NCBI GenBank assembly: GCA_963663975.2 | Contig: CAXXRA010000015.1 | Span: forward strand, 372,001-436,000 | From: JANQRX01 sp963663975 | Lineage (GTDB): Bacteria; Pseudomonadota; Alphaproteobacteria; Rhizobiales; Kaistiaceae | Reading direction: 5' to 3' | Length of the DNA: 64,000 bases | Part shown: piece by piece, positions 18,205 to 27,381 of the stretch | Numbering within the stretch: position 1 is the first letter of the stretch | Layout of the letters: every line of letters starts with the position of its first letter | Made by a program: the position numbers and the translations under genes | Notes under the pieces: generated by a model | Seen by the model: the letters and a program-made list of their open reading frames with translations, nothing else | Told to the model about the DNA's origin: nothing | The model's database searches: none

Positions 18205-18465
18205 CTAGCGGCGTGGCTTGCGATCGATGAAGCGTTGCTTGACCTTGGATGCAAACGCGCGCGGGTTTTTTCGGGGATCGGTTTCCCCGGCGATGTCCCG
18301 CAAGTCGTCGCGAGCCTCTTCAAGTTTAGGCTTCGCCTTGCGCCAGGTTTCGGCGGCTCGCGGTTTGATCTCGTTTTCAAGAATTTCGGCGGCCTTGGCC
18401 CGAACCACTGGATCGCGGGTCAGTCTGGCCGCGGCTTGAAAAAACAATTGGCCGAGGATCGACAC
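18205..18465 (-). CDS. small hypothetical protein, Lys/Arg-rich helical
   Basis: An 86-residue protein from GTG 18463-18465 (VSILGQLFFQAAARL). It is strongly helical and charged, with AKAAEILENEIKPRAAETW, EEARDDLRDIAGETD and a basic end (KQRFIDRKPRR). No membrane span or catalytic motif. Small proteins of this look are widespread in alphaproteobacteria; the function is unknown. Confidence 0.55.
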   Translation of the reverse strand: MSILGQLFFQAAARLTRDPVVRAKAAEILENEIKPRAAETWRKAKPKLEEARDDLRDIAGETDPRKNPRAFASKVKQRFIDRKPRR

Positions 18466-18777
18466 CGGTCGGCATCCTTTCCCTTTGCTTCGATGGACAC
18501 CAGTGTCGCACGACATGGGTGCCGTGCGCATGATTTTCACCGACGGGACGGCATCACGAGCCGGTGACTTGCGAAAAATCGCCAGGCGACGTCGGGCAGG
18601 GTGCCGATCCACCGTAGATGGTGCAGCGGCGACCCTCTCGTGAGCCTTGTTCGAACTGCGCCGCCGCATTGTCCGGCTCATCTTCGGAACGCCCCGATCT
18701 GACCGATCCCGTGGACGCCAGCGACTGGAATTCCGCCGGGCATGTGATGACCGTGGCCCTGGCAACTCGGGAACCGC
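18466..18777. other. non-coding gap
   Basis: About 310 bases between two minus-strand small genes. Frames here lack family features and ribosome sites, and I see no strong stem-loop. It presumably holds the promoter of the 86-residue gene. Confidence 0.4.
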
Positions 18778-19059
18778 TCACGCGGCGTGGGAATCAATCC
18801 GCTGTCCGGCGCGATTGCGCAACATCCACAATCCGGAGAACAGCGCGGCCGCCAAGCCGGTCCAGGTCGCGAACATGGCGAAGTGATCGAGGAAGCCTGC
18901 GATATCGGCGAGCACGTCGACGAACATCATGTCGTAGATCTGGTGCTGGCCGGTGATCGGAAGGGCCCCGGTACTGACCGCGGCCTGGGCCGATCCAGTG
19001 GTCAAGACGGTTGCGGCGCCCAATCCCAGCTTGTGCGCTGTTTGCCAAAAAATGGTCAT
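18778..19059 (-). CDS. small membrane protein, hypothetical
   Basis: 93 residues from ATG 19057-19059, with a GGGAGGAG ribosome site directly upstream. An N-terminal hydrophobic segment ending in SAQAA looks like a signal peptide. A second span (FAMFATWTGLAAALFSGLWML) lies near the C-terminus and ends in Arg-rich residues. It is divergent from the TetR gene across a shared AT-rich control region, so it is a likely target of that regulator. Family not recognised. Confidence 0.6.
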   Translation of the reverse strand: MTIFWQTAHKLGLGAATVLTTGSAQAAVSTGALPITGQHQIYDMMFVDVLADIAGFLDHFAMFATWTGLAAALFSGLWMLRNRAGQRIDSHAA

Positions 19060-19103
19060 TTGCTCCTCCCTAATTGAGCATCGATTATTTTATATAGGTT
19101 GAA

Positions 19104-19120
19104 ATTGATCGCTGGTCAAT
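19104..19120. promoter_or_regulatory. candidate TetR operator
   Basis: ATTGATC-GCT-GGTCAAT is a near-perfect inverted repeat (one mismatch) in the AT-rich divergent gap between the small membrane protein and the TetR gene. Confidence 0.5.
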
Positions 19121-19168
19121 ATATTTCTGGCAGATGCTGGAATTTGCGGTGGAATCAGGGAGATAGGA

Positions 19169-19795
19169 ATGGCGAGACGCTCGGACCACACACGCGAGGA
19201 ACTCAACCGGATGGCGCTCGATGCGGCGCGCCGGATCACCGAGCGGGAAGGACTACGAGGGCTCCGCGCCAGGCAGATCGCCCGCGACATCGGTTACACG
19301 ATCGGAACCCTCTACAATCTGTTCGAAGACCTCGACGATCTCATCGTCCACATGAATGGCGAGACGCTCGACGCACTGTTCGAGGCCTGTTCGCAGGCGC
19401 CCACCGACGAGGGGCCGGAAGCGGACCTCAGTGCCCTTGCCGAGCGCTATCTGCAGTTCACTCGTGTCCATCCCAAACTGTGGAATGCGATCTTCGAGCA
19501 CAAGCTGCCGGAAGGTCGCACGACGCCGGAATGGTACGCAGAGAAGGTCGCCAGGCTGTTGCTGCTCGAGCAGAACGCGCTGGCACCGATTTTTCCCGAA
19601 GGACAGGAGAAGCAGCTTCAGCACCACGCCAGAGTGCTGTGGACGAGCCTGTTCGGCATGGCCTCGGTCGAAACCGCCGGCGGGCTTCCCGAGGGCGAAA
19701 CCGCCGATTCGCTTGTCCGGTCGCTGATCGAAATCTACGTGTCGGGTTTGCGGCAAATGGACACCAGCGGCGCCAGCCTGCAGACCACGCGATGA
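19169..19795 (+). CDS. TetR/AcrR-family transcriptional regulator
   Basis: 208 residues from ATG 19169, with a GGGAGATAGG ribosome site. The N-terminal helix-turn-helix is LRARQIARDIGYTIGTLYNLFED; the rest (WYAEKVARLLLLEQ, LWTSLFGMASVET) is a TetR_C WHG-type ligand domain. It probably controls the divergent small membrane protein and itself. Confidence 0.88.
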   Translation: MARRSDHTREELNRMALDAARRITEREGLRGLRARQIARDIGYTIGTLYNLFEDLDDLIVHMNGETLDALFEACSQAPTDEGPEADLSALAERYLQFTRVHPKLWNAIFEHKLPEGRTTPEWYAEKVARLLLLEQNALAPIFPEGQEKQLQHHARVLWTSLFGMASVETAGGLPEGETADSLVRSLIEIYVSGLRQMDTSGASLQTTR

Positions 19796-19887
19796 AACAT
19801 CGCCGCCGCGTAGTGAGCCGCTCCGTTGTTGCCGTTGGGCCATACCCTCCGGTAGGGTCCTTTCGGTAACGACGACGGGCGGGCGCC

Positions 19888-21180
19888 ATGGTCGAGCAAA
19901 AGGCCCACGGCACCAGGGCAGTATGGTCCTGGGCCTTCTATGACTTCGCCAATTCCTCCTTCACCACCCTGGTGGTGACCTTCATCTACGCCGCCTATTT
20001 CACCCAGGCGATCGCCCCTGATCCGATCACGGGTACGGCGCTGTGGGCGTGGGCGGTAACGGCCACCGCGCTGGTGGTGGCGCTCGCCTCGCCGCTGCTC
20101 GGCGCCGTAGCCGATCGCACCGGCGCCCGAAAGCCCATCCTGCTGCTGTTCACCGCCGTCGCCGTCGTTGGCAGCGCCGCCCTTTATCCGGTGCTGCCGG
20201 GGCAGGTGGCGCTGGCGCTCGCCATCTTCGTCATTGCCAATGTCAGCTTCGAACTGTCCTTGGTTCTTTACAATGCCTTCCTTCCGGATATTTCGCGGCC
20301 GGACAATATCGGCCGCGTCTCCGGCTATGGCTGGGGGCTCGGTTATGTCGGCGGCCTGCTCGCCCTGGTGGTCGCCCTGGTGACGCTGGTGCAGCCGGAA
20401 ACGCCGTGGTTCGGCTTCACCCGTCAAGCGGGCGAAAACATCCGCGCCGCCAATCTGCTGGTGGCGCTCTGGTTCGCGATCTTCAGCCTGCCGCTGCTGC
20501 TGTGGGTCAAGGAAGACCGCTCCCGAGCCTCCCCCGGTGGTGGTGTTGTCAGGGCCAGCATCGGCCAGTTGGGAAACACCTTTCGCGAGATCCGCAGCTA
20601 CCGGCAGATCGTTCGCCTGTTGATCGCCCGCCTTTTCTACAATGACGGTCTGGTGACCATCTTCGCCTTCGGCGGCATCTACGCCGCCGGCACCTTCGGC
20701 TTCACCGTGCAAGAGATCCTGATCTTCGGCATCGTGCTGAACGTGGCGGCCGGGCTTGGCGCTTTCGGCATGGGCTATCTCGACGACATTGTCGGCGGCA
20801 AACGCACCGTGCAGATGAGCCTTGTGGGACTGATGCTGGCCGGCCTGTTGGCGGTGGTCGCTCCGGACAAGGTCTGGTTCTATGTCGCCGGGGTGCTGAT
20901 CGGCATCTTCGTCGGTCCCAATCAGTCGGCCAGCCGCTCGCTGATGGGTCGCTTTGTGCCAAGCGACAAACAAAACGAATTTTTCGGCTTCTTCGCGTTC
21001 TCGGGCAAGGCCACCGCCTTTCTCGGACCGCTGCTGTTGGGGATGCTGACACAGATGTTCGACAGCCAGCGGGCGGGCATAGCGGTGGTGCTGGTCTTCT
21101 TTGCGCTGGGTCTGATCCTGCTCGCCGGTGTGGATGAGGAGGAGGGCATTCGGGCCGCGGGCCGGGGAGAGGGCGGATGA
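19888..21180 (+). CDS. UMF1-family MFS transporter (Atg22-like)
   Basis: A 430-residue permease with 12 predicted helices. The start WSWAFYDFANSSFTTLVV is the hallmark of the UMF1/Atg22-like subfamily; GAVADRTGARKP is the MFS loop 2-3 motif, and PNQSASRSLMGRFVP lies in the second half. The substrate is unknown; amino acids are a guess from yeast Atg22. The 90-base gap to the TetR gene leaves room for a promoter. Confidence 0.88.
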   Translation: MVEQKAHGTRAVWSWAFYDFANSSFTTLVVTFIYAAYFTQAIAPDPITGTALWAWAVTATALVVALASPLLGAVADRTGARKPILLLFTAVAVVGSAALYPVLPGQVALALAIFVIANVSFELSLVLYNAFLPDISRPDNIGRVSGYGWGLGYVGGLLALVVALVTLVQPETPWFGFTRQAGENIRAANLLVALWFAIFSLPLLLWVKEDRSRASPGGGVVRASIGQLGNTFREIRSYRQIVRLLIARLFYNDGLVTIFAFGGIYAAGTFGFTVQEILIFGIVLNVAAGLGAFGMGYLDDIVGGKRTVQMSLVGLMLAGLLAVVAPDKVWFYVAGVLIGIFVGPNQSASRSLMGRFVPSDKQNEFFGFFAFSGKATAFLGPLLLGMLTQMFDSQRAGIAVVLVFFALGLILLAGVDEEEGIRAAGRGEGG

Positions 21181-21366
21181 CGGCACATCTTCTTCATTCA
21201 AGGGCACCTCGAAAAATAATGCGACTGACGTGAAACTCGACAGGTTGTGCGGTTCTCGCGGGTCATGAGCGGGGTTGGCGTCTGGGTTTTCGGCCTTCTC
21301 CGGCTCCCCGGCGGGTCTGTTTCCCTGTCAATGGGGGCTCCAGGCAGACTTCTCCCCTGATGACCA

Positions 21367-22404
21367 TCACGTTGGCGCCGCCGCGGCGAGACGCTCCAGC
21401 TGCACCAGGCGGCGCATGTTGTAGGCGAGGTTCTTCAGCCCGATCCGCGCCCTCGCCCGTACCAGCCCGATACTGCGCACCAGCGTCCCGCCCATGTCGT
21501 TGCTCTGGGCCCCGAACACGTGCTCGACGCGCGCCCGCACCTTCGAACGGGCCTTGTTGCCCCGCTTCTCCCGCTCGCTCAGCGGCTTGTCGCGATGCCC
21601 CTTGCGGTGGATGCGGCTGTTCAGGCCCTTCTCCTTCAGCTTCGCCTCGATCTCCGCCGACCGATAGGCGCTGTCCGCCCACACGTCCGAGGCCGTGTTG
21701 TCCGGATCAAGGATGTCCTCCACGACCTGGCTGTCGTGCACCGCCGCGTCGGTCACCTGATAACGCCGCACCAGCTTGTGCCGGCGGTCCACGTTGACAT
21801 GGTTCTTGTAACCGTAGTGGCTCTTGCCATGCTTCTTTGTCCACCGTGCGTCCGTGTCCTTCTGCGACCGCTTGGCCGGCTGGTCCTTCCAGCCCTCCGG
21901 CGTCTCGCCATCCTTGATCCGCGCGTTGTCGTCACGGCTGTTGCGCTGCTTGGGGACCGGTACGATCGACGCGTCGATGATCTGGCCGCCCATCGCCAGG
22001 TAGCCCTGCTTCTCCAGATAGCCGTCGAAGTCCTCGAACAACGCCTCGACCATGCCCGCCCGCGCCAACTGTTCCCGGTAGAGCCACACCGTCTTGGCGT
22101 CGGGGACCTTGTCCTCAAGACCGAACCCTACGAACCGCATGAACGAGAGGCGGTCGCGAAGCTGGTACTCCACTTGGTCGTCCGAGAGATTGTAAAGCTC
22201 GCAGAGAACGATCGCCTTGAACATCGCCACCGCGTCCCAGGGCTTTCGCCCCGCCGGCGACTTCCGTTCCTCGGCCGGCTTGCGCCAGATCGCCTCCAGG
22301 CGGGCACGGAAATTCTCCCACGGAACCACCGCGTCGATCCTCGCCAAAGGATCGTTCTTGGCGTCCAGGCCGGCATACCGATTCGCGATGTCGAAAAAGC
22401 CCAT
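21367..22404 (-). CDS. IS5-family transposase
   Basis: 345 residues from MGFFDIANRYAGLDAK. The DDE signatures are GGQIIDASIVPVPKQRN, VWADSAYRSAEIE and RARVEHVFGAQSND. A frame of 12 more codons exists upstream but lies in the IS end. Practically identical to the transposase at 57153. Confidence 0.93.
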   Translation of the reverse strand: MGFFDIANRYAGLDAKNDPLARIDAVVPWENFRARLEAIWRKPAEERKSPAGRKPWDAVAMFKAIVLCELYNLSDDQVEYQLRDRLSFMRFVGFGLEDKVPDAKTVWLYREQLARAGMVEALFEDFDGYLEKQGYLAMGGQIIDASIVPVPKQRNSRDDNARIKDGETPEGWKDQPAKRSQKDTDARWTKKHGKSHYGYKNHVNVDRRHKLVRRYQVTDAAVHDSQVVEDILDPDNTASDVWADSAYRSAEIEAKLKEKGLNSRIHRKGHRDKPLSEREKRGNKARSKVRARVEHVFGAQSNDMGGTLVRSIGLVRARARIGLKNLAYNMRRLVQLERLAAAAPT

Positions 22405-22433
22405 TTGGCCCGTGGTCGGTTCCCCACATCTAC

Positions 22434-22506
22434 GCGCCAACCGTCCGGATTATAACCGATCAAGGCTCGGCGCCAAACCGTCCGGATTATAACCGATCAA
22501 GGCTCG
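22434..22506. repeat. tandem duplication of about 37 bp at the IS5 copy 1 end
   Basis: The block from GCGCCAA to GGCTCG occurs twice in a row (36 and 37 bases, differing by one A). Copy 2 has it once. Confidence 0.9.
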
Positions 22507-22623
22507 CCAAAGTCTATGTGCCGTCTTGTAGTCGCCCTTCCCGTAGGCTGCGAGGCCATCTTCGTAAGGTCGAACAGCTTCATCCCGGATTTCCCAAATG
22601 AATTGCAATTTGATGACGCGCAT
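22507..22623 (-). pseudogene. fragment of a Sel1-repeat protein start
   Basis: The minus strand reads DEAVRPYEDGLAAYGKGDY then KTAHRLWRAL before running into IS5 sequence. This is the N-terminal helix pair of secreted Sel1-like proteins and is very similar to FEDGLTAYQRGDYAAAVRLW of the gene at 33611. Everything downstream is replaced by IS5. Confidence 0.5.
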
Positions 22624-22646
22624 GGTCGATTCTGCTATAAGAATCA

Positions 22647-24026
22647 ATGCATTATCATCATCACACCGGGCGAGGCCCGTGTCACCCGGCGGGTGAACCC
22701 AGGACCCCCCATTTACGGGTCGATTTCGACCGTCGCCTCAAGCTTGAATTCCATGGTTCCAAGGTTACGTCAGACGCTGGATTGCTCGCCTACCGGGAGC
22801 TTGACGATGCCCTTGGCCTGACCGAGGTTGGCGGCGGTCTTTTCCAAGACAGTCGTACCGGCAAGAACGGGCGGCATGGCATGACGGGGCAGTTCCGTCA
22901 GTCGGTGTTTGGCCGGCTCGGCGGATATGATGATGTCAACGATGCCGATCGTCTGGCTCGCGATCCCGCCATGCGGTGGATTGTCGGTGGCAGGGCGATC
23001 GAAAGACAGGCTGCCTCGACCAGCCAGATGGCTCGGTTCGAGACGGAGTTTCTGGCCACCGACGAGAACACGGAAGCCTTGGCCGACATCAACGGAATGT
23101 GGATCGACCGGGTTCATGACCAGCACCCACCGAAGATGATCATTCTCGACATGGACTCAAGCGTCAGCCCGACCCATGGCGACCAAGAGGGTACGGCCTA
23201 CAACGGCCACTTCGGCTCCACCTGCTATCACCCCCTGTTCCTGTTCAACCAGTTTGGCGATCTGGAACGGTGTTCGCTGCGCCCTGGCAACGTTCACAGC
23301 GCCGATAACTGGGCAAGCGTGCTGAAGCCGGTTGTCGTTCGCTACAAGGGTCGGAAGGTGCGACTGTATTTCCGAGGCGACGCCGCCTTCGCCTCACCGG
23401 ACCTCTATGAGTTCCTGGAAGCCGAGAGCTACAAGTACGCGATCCGCTTGCCAAGGAACCATGTTCTTCAGGAAAGCATTGGCCATCTGCTCACGCGCCC
23501 CCTCGGCCGGCCGCCGAACCATGTGCGGCGCTATTACGCCAGCTTCAGCTATCGGGCTGGAAGCTGGGACAGGAAGCGGCGCGTGGTCGCCAAGGTGGAA
23601 TGGCACCCCGGCGAACTGGTTCCCCGTGTCGGCTTCATCGTCACTAACCTGTCCCGCCCGGCCGAGCGCGTGGTCGCCTTCTACAATCAGCGCGGTACGG
23701 CGGAGCAGCACATCAAGGAAGGCAAGAACGCCATCAGATGGACCCGGCTGTCATGCCGGAAGTTCCGCAACAACGAGGTCCGGCTGCAGCTTCACGCCCT
23801 GGCCTACAATCTCGGTAACTTCATGCGGACACTGGCCTTGCCGAAGGAGGTGGAGCACTGGTCGTTGACCACGCTGCGCGAGAAGCTGGTGAAGATCGGT
23901 GCCAAGGTGGTCAGCCATGGCCGCTATGTCACGTTCCAATTGGCGGAGGTGGCGGTGACCCGCGACCTGTTTCGGAAAATCCTACGGCTGATCGATGATC
24001 TGCGGCCAAGACCCGCTCCGGCGTAG
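22647..24026 (+). CDS. IS1380-family transposase
   Basis: 459 residues from ATG 22647. Hallmarks: RVDFDRRLKLEFHGSKVTSD, ILDMDSSVSPTHGDQEG, YFRGDAAFASPD, and YNQRGTAEQHIKEGKNAIRW with the C-terminal LHALAYNLGNFMRTL. Full length, in one frame. The terminal repeats of the element could not be fixed: no convincing inverted pair was found at 22600-22740 and 24027-24060. Confidence 0.9.
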   Translation: MHYHHHTGRGPCHPAGEPRTPHLRVDFDRRLKLEFHGSKVTSDAGLLAYRELDDALGLTEVGGGLFQDSRTGKNGRHGMTGQFRQSVFGRLGGYDDVNDADRLARDPAMRWIVGGRAIERQAASTSQMARFETEFLATDENTEALADINGMWIDRVHDQHPPKMIILDMDSSVSPTHGDQEGTAYNGHFGSTCYHPLFLFNQFGDLERCSLRPGNVHSADNWASVLKPVVVRYKGRKVRLYFRGDAAFASPDLYEFLEAESYKYAIRLPRNHVLQESIGHLLTRPLGRPPNHVRRYYASFSYRAGSWDRKRRVVAKVEWHPGELVPRVGFIVTNLSRPAERVVAFYNQRGTAEQHIKEGKNAIRWTRLSCRKFRNNEVRLQLHALAYNLGNFMRTLALPKEVEHWSLTTLREKLVKIGAKVVSHGRYVTFQLAEVAVTRDLFRKILRLIDDLRPRPAPA

Positions 24027-24647
24027 GGCCGAATTAGGCAGTTGCTCAAGCCACGCAAGGCGTTCTTTCACGACGCCTAGCATCACCCGAGCATGGGCGT
24101 CGCCCCGCTCGGCGATCGGTTCGAATAGCCGCAAAGCCGTCTCGTAGTTTTCCGCGCTCGCAGTGGGCGGATGGTAATAGGCGTATGCATCCTCAAACGG
24201 TCCGGCTAAAACGGCACCGGTCAACGTCAGGGCAAAGACACCGCCGGCCAAAACACACTTCACGATGGCGAGGCACTCCGTGATCCCGCCCGCATGGCAG
24301 GAACTGCGACGGCTCACGACGCCGAGCCCGACGCGCTGCCGGTAGGCCATAACGGCTAGCCAAGCCGCCGAGATACAGATGACAAATCGGAGCAGTGTGT
24401 AGTACCTGTACGGCCACGGCCCCAGCGCCGCGACCAGCAACACCGCTGGGCCAATGTGAAGCGCAACGTATGCGCCGCGCGTCATCTTTAACGTCCTCAA
24501 TTTCAATCTCCAGGTTGTCGCGGCGACGGCCGATTCAGGTAATCCCACGACCATTGCAGCGGCAGCAACGGCCAGAACAGGCATCAGCATGTGAAGCCCC
24601 TTCGGGCTCACTTGCTGCTGGCTTGACCCTGAGTCACCGGCCGCCAC
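24027..24647 (-). pseudogene. chimeric ORF: DUF6804-like membrane part plus Sel1-type secreted start
   Basis: One frame joins two unrelated pieces. The first (about MTRGAYVALHIGPAVLL to YRQRVG) has paired hydrophobic helices with WPYRYYTLLRFVICISAAWL, the look of DUF6804 proteins. The second is a signal peptide (KCVLAGGVFALTLTGAVLAGP) and a Sel1-type start (FEDAYAYYH, ALRLFEPIAERGDAHARVML). The end is cut at the IS1380 side: the frame leaks to 23982. Probably a deletion fusion rather than a functional gene. Confidence 0.45.
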
Positions 24648-24733
24648 AAACAGCTAGTCGATCGAAATGAACAGGCAAGACGGAACATATTGAACATAGA
24701 CACCGTACGCAACGAGATGAACAAAATGAACGG

Positions 24734-25069
24734 ATGGAAAAGCTGGGAGAAAGCCTGCGGAAGCGGGCGCAAGAGCTTGGGCTCACTGACACCGATGTCG
24801 CTCACAGAGCCGGCTTGGCGCCAAGGCGCTATGGATTCTATGCGACTGGTGACAGGCAGCCGGACTACCAGACCTTCATCGCGATTTGCAAAGCGCTCGA
24901 CACCACACCGAACTTTCTTCTCGGCTTTGATGAACAGAGACCGCAACCATCGAGCCGGCGAGGGAAATTGGAAGCCCGGCTCTCAGCGACCGGCAATTTG
25001 CTGAGCGATCCGGGTTTCAAGCTGGTCGCAGATCATGCGGAGTTGGTACTCAGCTATGAGCAGAAATAA
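24734..25069 (+). CDS. XRE-family helix-turn-helix regulator
   Basis: 111 residues from ATG 24734. The N-terminal Cro/C1-type HTH covers about residues 5-65 (LTDTDVAHRAGLAPRRYGFY, then PDYQTFIAICKALDTTPNFL). A short C-terminal tail without a known domain follows. A phage- or island-type repressor is likely; the target is unknown. Confidence 0.75.
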   Translation: MEKLGESLRKRAQELGLTDTDVAHRAGLAPRRYGFYATGDRQPDYQTFIAICKALDTTPNFLLGFDEQRPQPSSRRGKLEARLSATGNLLSDPGFKLVADHAELVLSYEQK

Positions 25070-25255
25070 GGCAACATGTTTGACTCTGCTTCACCAGCAA
25101 GCGTGAGCGGATATATTTCGTCATGCATGCTTTCCGGATTCTTCACTGGACGCCGCTGACAGGCGCCGCAGCGAACGCGGCCACAACGGCCTGACTAAGT
25201 GTGATCTGGAGATCATCAATGCCTCCAAGAAACGCCAGCACAAACGAGCCCTAGA

Positions 25256-26282
25256 TGTGGAATCCGATCAGGTTGTTCCGGTGAGAGCCTGAACCGGTGA
25301 TCGTCGAGCGAGGCTAACATGAGGTCTTCGGTGATTGTACCAATAGAGCCATCTTGGCAGGTCGTCGGCGCGGGCCGTGGATGACGGGAATGAGGTGGCG
25401 TAGGCCCACTCTCGCATCAGTGTTTGGATGAATCGCTCGGCCTTGCCGTTGGTCCTGGGGGTGTAGGGCCGGGTTCGGATGTGGCGGATGCGCAGGCGCC
25501 GCAGGGTCTTGCCGAACAGCTTGGCGACGTAGCCCGGACCGTTGTCGGTCATCACCCGCTCGACGCTGATGCCGCGCCGGCGGAACCATCTGAGCGCACG
25601 GATGAGGAAGCCGGTGGTCGAGCCCCGCCGTTCGTCGGGCAGGACCTCGACGTAGGCGAGCCTGGTGGCATCATCGATGGCGACATGGAAGAAATCGTAG
25701 CCGAGCCCCTTGTTGCGGCTGTGCCGGTGACCGGTGATGCGATGGCCGACACGGTCGAAGCGGGCCAGTCTCTTGATGTCGAGGTGGAGGAGTTCGTCAG
25801 GGCGCTGGCGCTGGTAGCGCCGCACCGGAGGCTTCGGCTCCAAGGCGGCACGGCGGCCGATCTGCAACCGGGTGAGCCAGCCGGCGACGGTGGAGCGGGC
25901 AAGATGAAGCTTCGCCGCAATCACATCGGCCGTCAGCCGATACTCCCGGCGCAGATGCTCGATCAGCGCAATCGTGGCGTCCGCCAGACGGTTGGCAACA
26001 TTGCCGGGCCGCGACGAGCGGTTCTCCAAACCCACCGCCCCCTCGCGTCTCCAGCGGGCCAGCCATTTGCGCGCTGTCCGCTCGCTGATCCCGAAACCGG
26101 CCGCCACTTCGGCGACCGGGCGACGCTCTTCAAAGATCCGTCTGACAAGTTCCGCTCGACCGAGCGGCGTCAAACGGGCATTCTTGTGCGGGTTGTTCAT
26201 CCTCTGATCCTTTCGGTGAATCGCTTTCCTACGACCACCTTCAGGTTATCAGACCGGATGAACAACCTCCTCGGACTTCACA
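25256..26282 (-). mobile_element. complete IS481-family element with 6-bp target duplication
   Basis: The 1027-bp element has inverted ends TGTGGAATCCGATCAGGTTG (left) and TGTGAAGTCCGAGGAGGTTG (right, complement). The 6-bp direct repeat CCTAGA flanks it at 25250-25255 and 26283-26288. One complete transposase is inside. Confidence 0.94.
25268..26200 (-). CDS. IS481-family transposase
   Basis: 310 residues. The N-terminal HTH (RRPVAEVAAGFGISERTARK) is followed by a second helical domain and the DDE core: LHLDIKRLARF, MTDNGPGYVAK, PRTNGKAERFIQTLMREW. Intact and full length. Confidence 0.93.
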   Translation of the reverse strand: MNNPHKNARLTPLGRAELVRRIFEERRPVAEVAAGFGISERTARKWLARWRREGAVGLENRSSRPGNVANRLADATIALIEHLRREYRLTADVIAAKLHLARSTVAGWLTRLQIGRRAALEPKPPVRRYQRQRPDELLHLDIKRLARFDRVGHRITGHRHSRNKGLGYDFFHVAIDDATRLAYVEVLPDERRGSTTGFLIRALRWFRRRGISVERVMTDNGPGYVAKLFGKTLRRLRIRHIRTRPYTPRTNGKAERFIQTLMREWAYATSFPSSTARADDLPRWLYWYNHRRPHVSLARRSPVQALTGTT

Positions 26283-26411
26283 CCTAGAGGGTCACCTATC
26301 TCACGAGGCTCCGTTCACGCGCTGGAAGCGTCGGAAGCCTGACGACTGAGAGCGCTGACTCACCCGACCGCCTGAGACGCCCGCACAGCGCCGTTCGTGT
26401 CTGCCCACCGC

Positions 26412-26424
26412 GGGGGGGGGGGGG
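26412..26424. repeat. run of 13 G
   Basis: A homopolymer of 13 G in a 250-base gap without genes. It is slippage-prone, or marks an unreliable base count. Confidence 0.9.
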
Positions 26425-26539
26425 CACAGCCATCAGCCATGGCGCTGGAGGCCGTCAGTGAAGCGCGCTGGGCTGGCTGTGGCTGCACCGCCCCCACCTA
26501 CCCAGACAGCGGGTTCTGATCGAACCGGTAAGCGTGGTC

Positions 26540-26791
26540 CTAGGCATCACGCAGTATGTGGCACACCCAATTTCCATTGAGGTTGCTGATGATGTCACCC
26601 GCTTTGGAGGCATCATGCGCTTCCGTGAAAGTTTTGAACTTCTTTGCCCAAGCAGGTGGTCTGCTGCCCTGCACAAATGAAGTAGCTCGCTGAACGAAAT
26701 AGCCCGCTTCTTCTGCCCCGGTTGAAGGTAACACGGCCGCCACCGCTACAACCGAAACGCCAAGCATCAAAGAACGTCGCGTGATTTTCAT
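26540..26791 (-). CDS. small exported protein with Tat-like signal, hypothetical
   Basis: About 83 residues from ATG 26789-26791. The start KITRRSLMLGVSVVAVAAVLP is a twin-arginine-like signal. The short mature part (WAKKFKTFTEAHDASKAGD, ending in VCHILRDA) is not recognised. A longer frame to 26896 exists, but its extra residues do not fit a signal peptide. Confidence 0.5.
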   Translation of the reverse strand: MKITRRSLMLGVSVVAVAAVLPSTGAEEAGYFVQRATSFVQGSRPPAWAKKFKTFTEAHDASKAGDIISNLNGNWVCHILRDA

Positions 26792-26900
26792 CCGCGGCGC
26801 ATAGCACACATGACGACGTTCTTCCCGACGCACCCACCTGTCTCGATCCGCAGACGGTGTTCGAAGTAGGCGCTCAGCTCGGCGTCGTCCACGCATACCG

Positions 26901-27296
26901 TCAGGCTGACGCTCCTTCCAGATTTTTCATGAGTTCCAGCATTTCAAGGAGTTTGCCTTTGGCATCGACGAATGTCTTAGCCGTAACCAGCTCCCGTCGA
27001 TCCGCAAGGATGAGAACTGTCTCCAGTACCTGATCTGAATGCCGGCAGAGCGCTATCAAAAACTCGCCGCTGGGTCCGTTGCGCCCATCGAACCAGTTCT
27101 TCACCGCGCGCTCATTCGCGGTGGTCAGCCCGGCGATGGTCTTTATCCCGCGTCGCGTGCCGCCGAAGTCCTTTTGAAGAGCGGTGGCAATGGCGAGAGC
27201 AAATCCTCCAGCCCCGAGGCGGGCACTCTTGCTGCCCGGCTGAAAAGTTTTTCCGGAATCAGACTGAATCTTTCGGTCCTTTTTCGTACGCGACAT
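26901..27296 (-). CDS. hypothetical protein with HTH-like region
   Basis: 131 residues from ATG 27296. The segment GGTRRGIKTIAGLTTANERA with VKNWFDGRNGPSGEFLI resembles a helix-turn-helix for ordered DNA contacts, followed by a helical C-terminus (KLLEMLELMKNLE). It is divergent from the serine recombinase, with an 85-base gap, so it may regulate that operon. Family not recognised with certainty. Confidence 0.55.
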   Translation of the reverse strand: MSRTKKDRKIQSDSGKTFQPGSKSARLGAGGFALAIATALQKDFGGTRRGIKTIAGLTTANERAVKNWFDGRNGPSGEFLIALCRHSDQVLETVLILADRRELVTAKTFVDAKGKLLEMLELMKNLEGASA

Positions 27297-27381
27297 ACCG
27301 CTTCCCCTTGTCTAGCGTGAGAGGCCAAGAAACGGGCTATGCGACGGGCATCTGATGTCCGTTCTGTGACGGTCAGGGTCA

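Larger units (their letters stand above)
21202..22506 (-). mobile_element. IS5-family element, copy 1, right end lost
   Basis: The left end GGGCACCTCGAAAAATAATG (21202) is identical to that of copy 2 at 56988. The right inverted end present in copy 2 is missing: after a 36/37-base tandem duplication (22434-22469, 22470-22506) the sequence passes straight into a Sel1-like fragment. The body differs from copy 2 at only a few bases seen by eye. Confidence 0.88.

Noticed and set aside
21520..22455. Plus-strand frames opposite the IS5 transposase (also at 57306-58304)
   Set aside because: Same shadow at both IS5 copies; the minus-strand DDE transposase explains the sequence.
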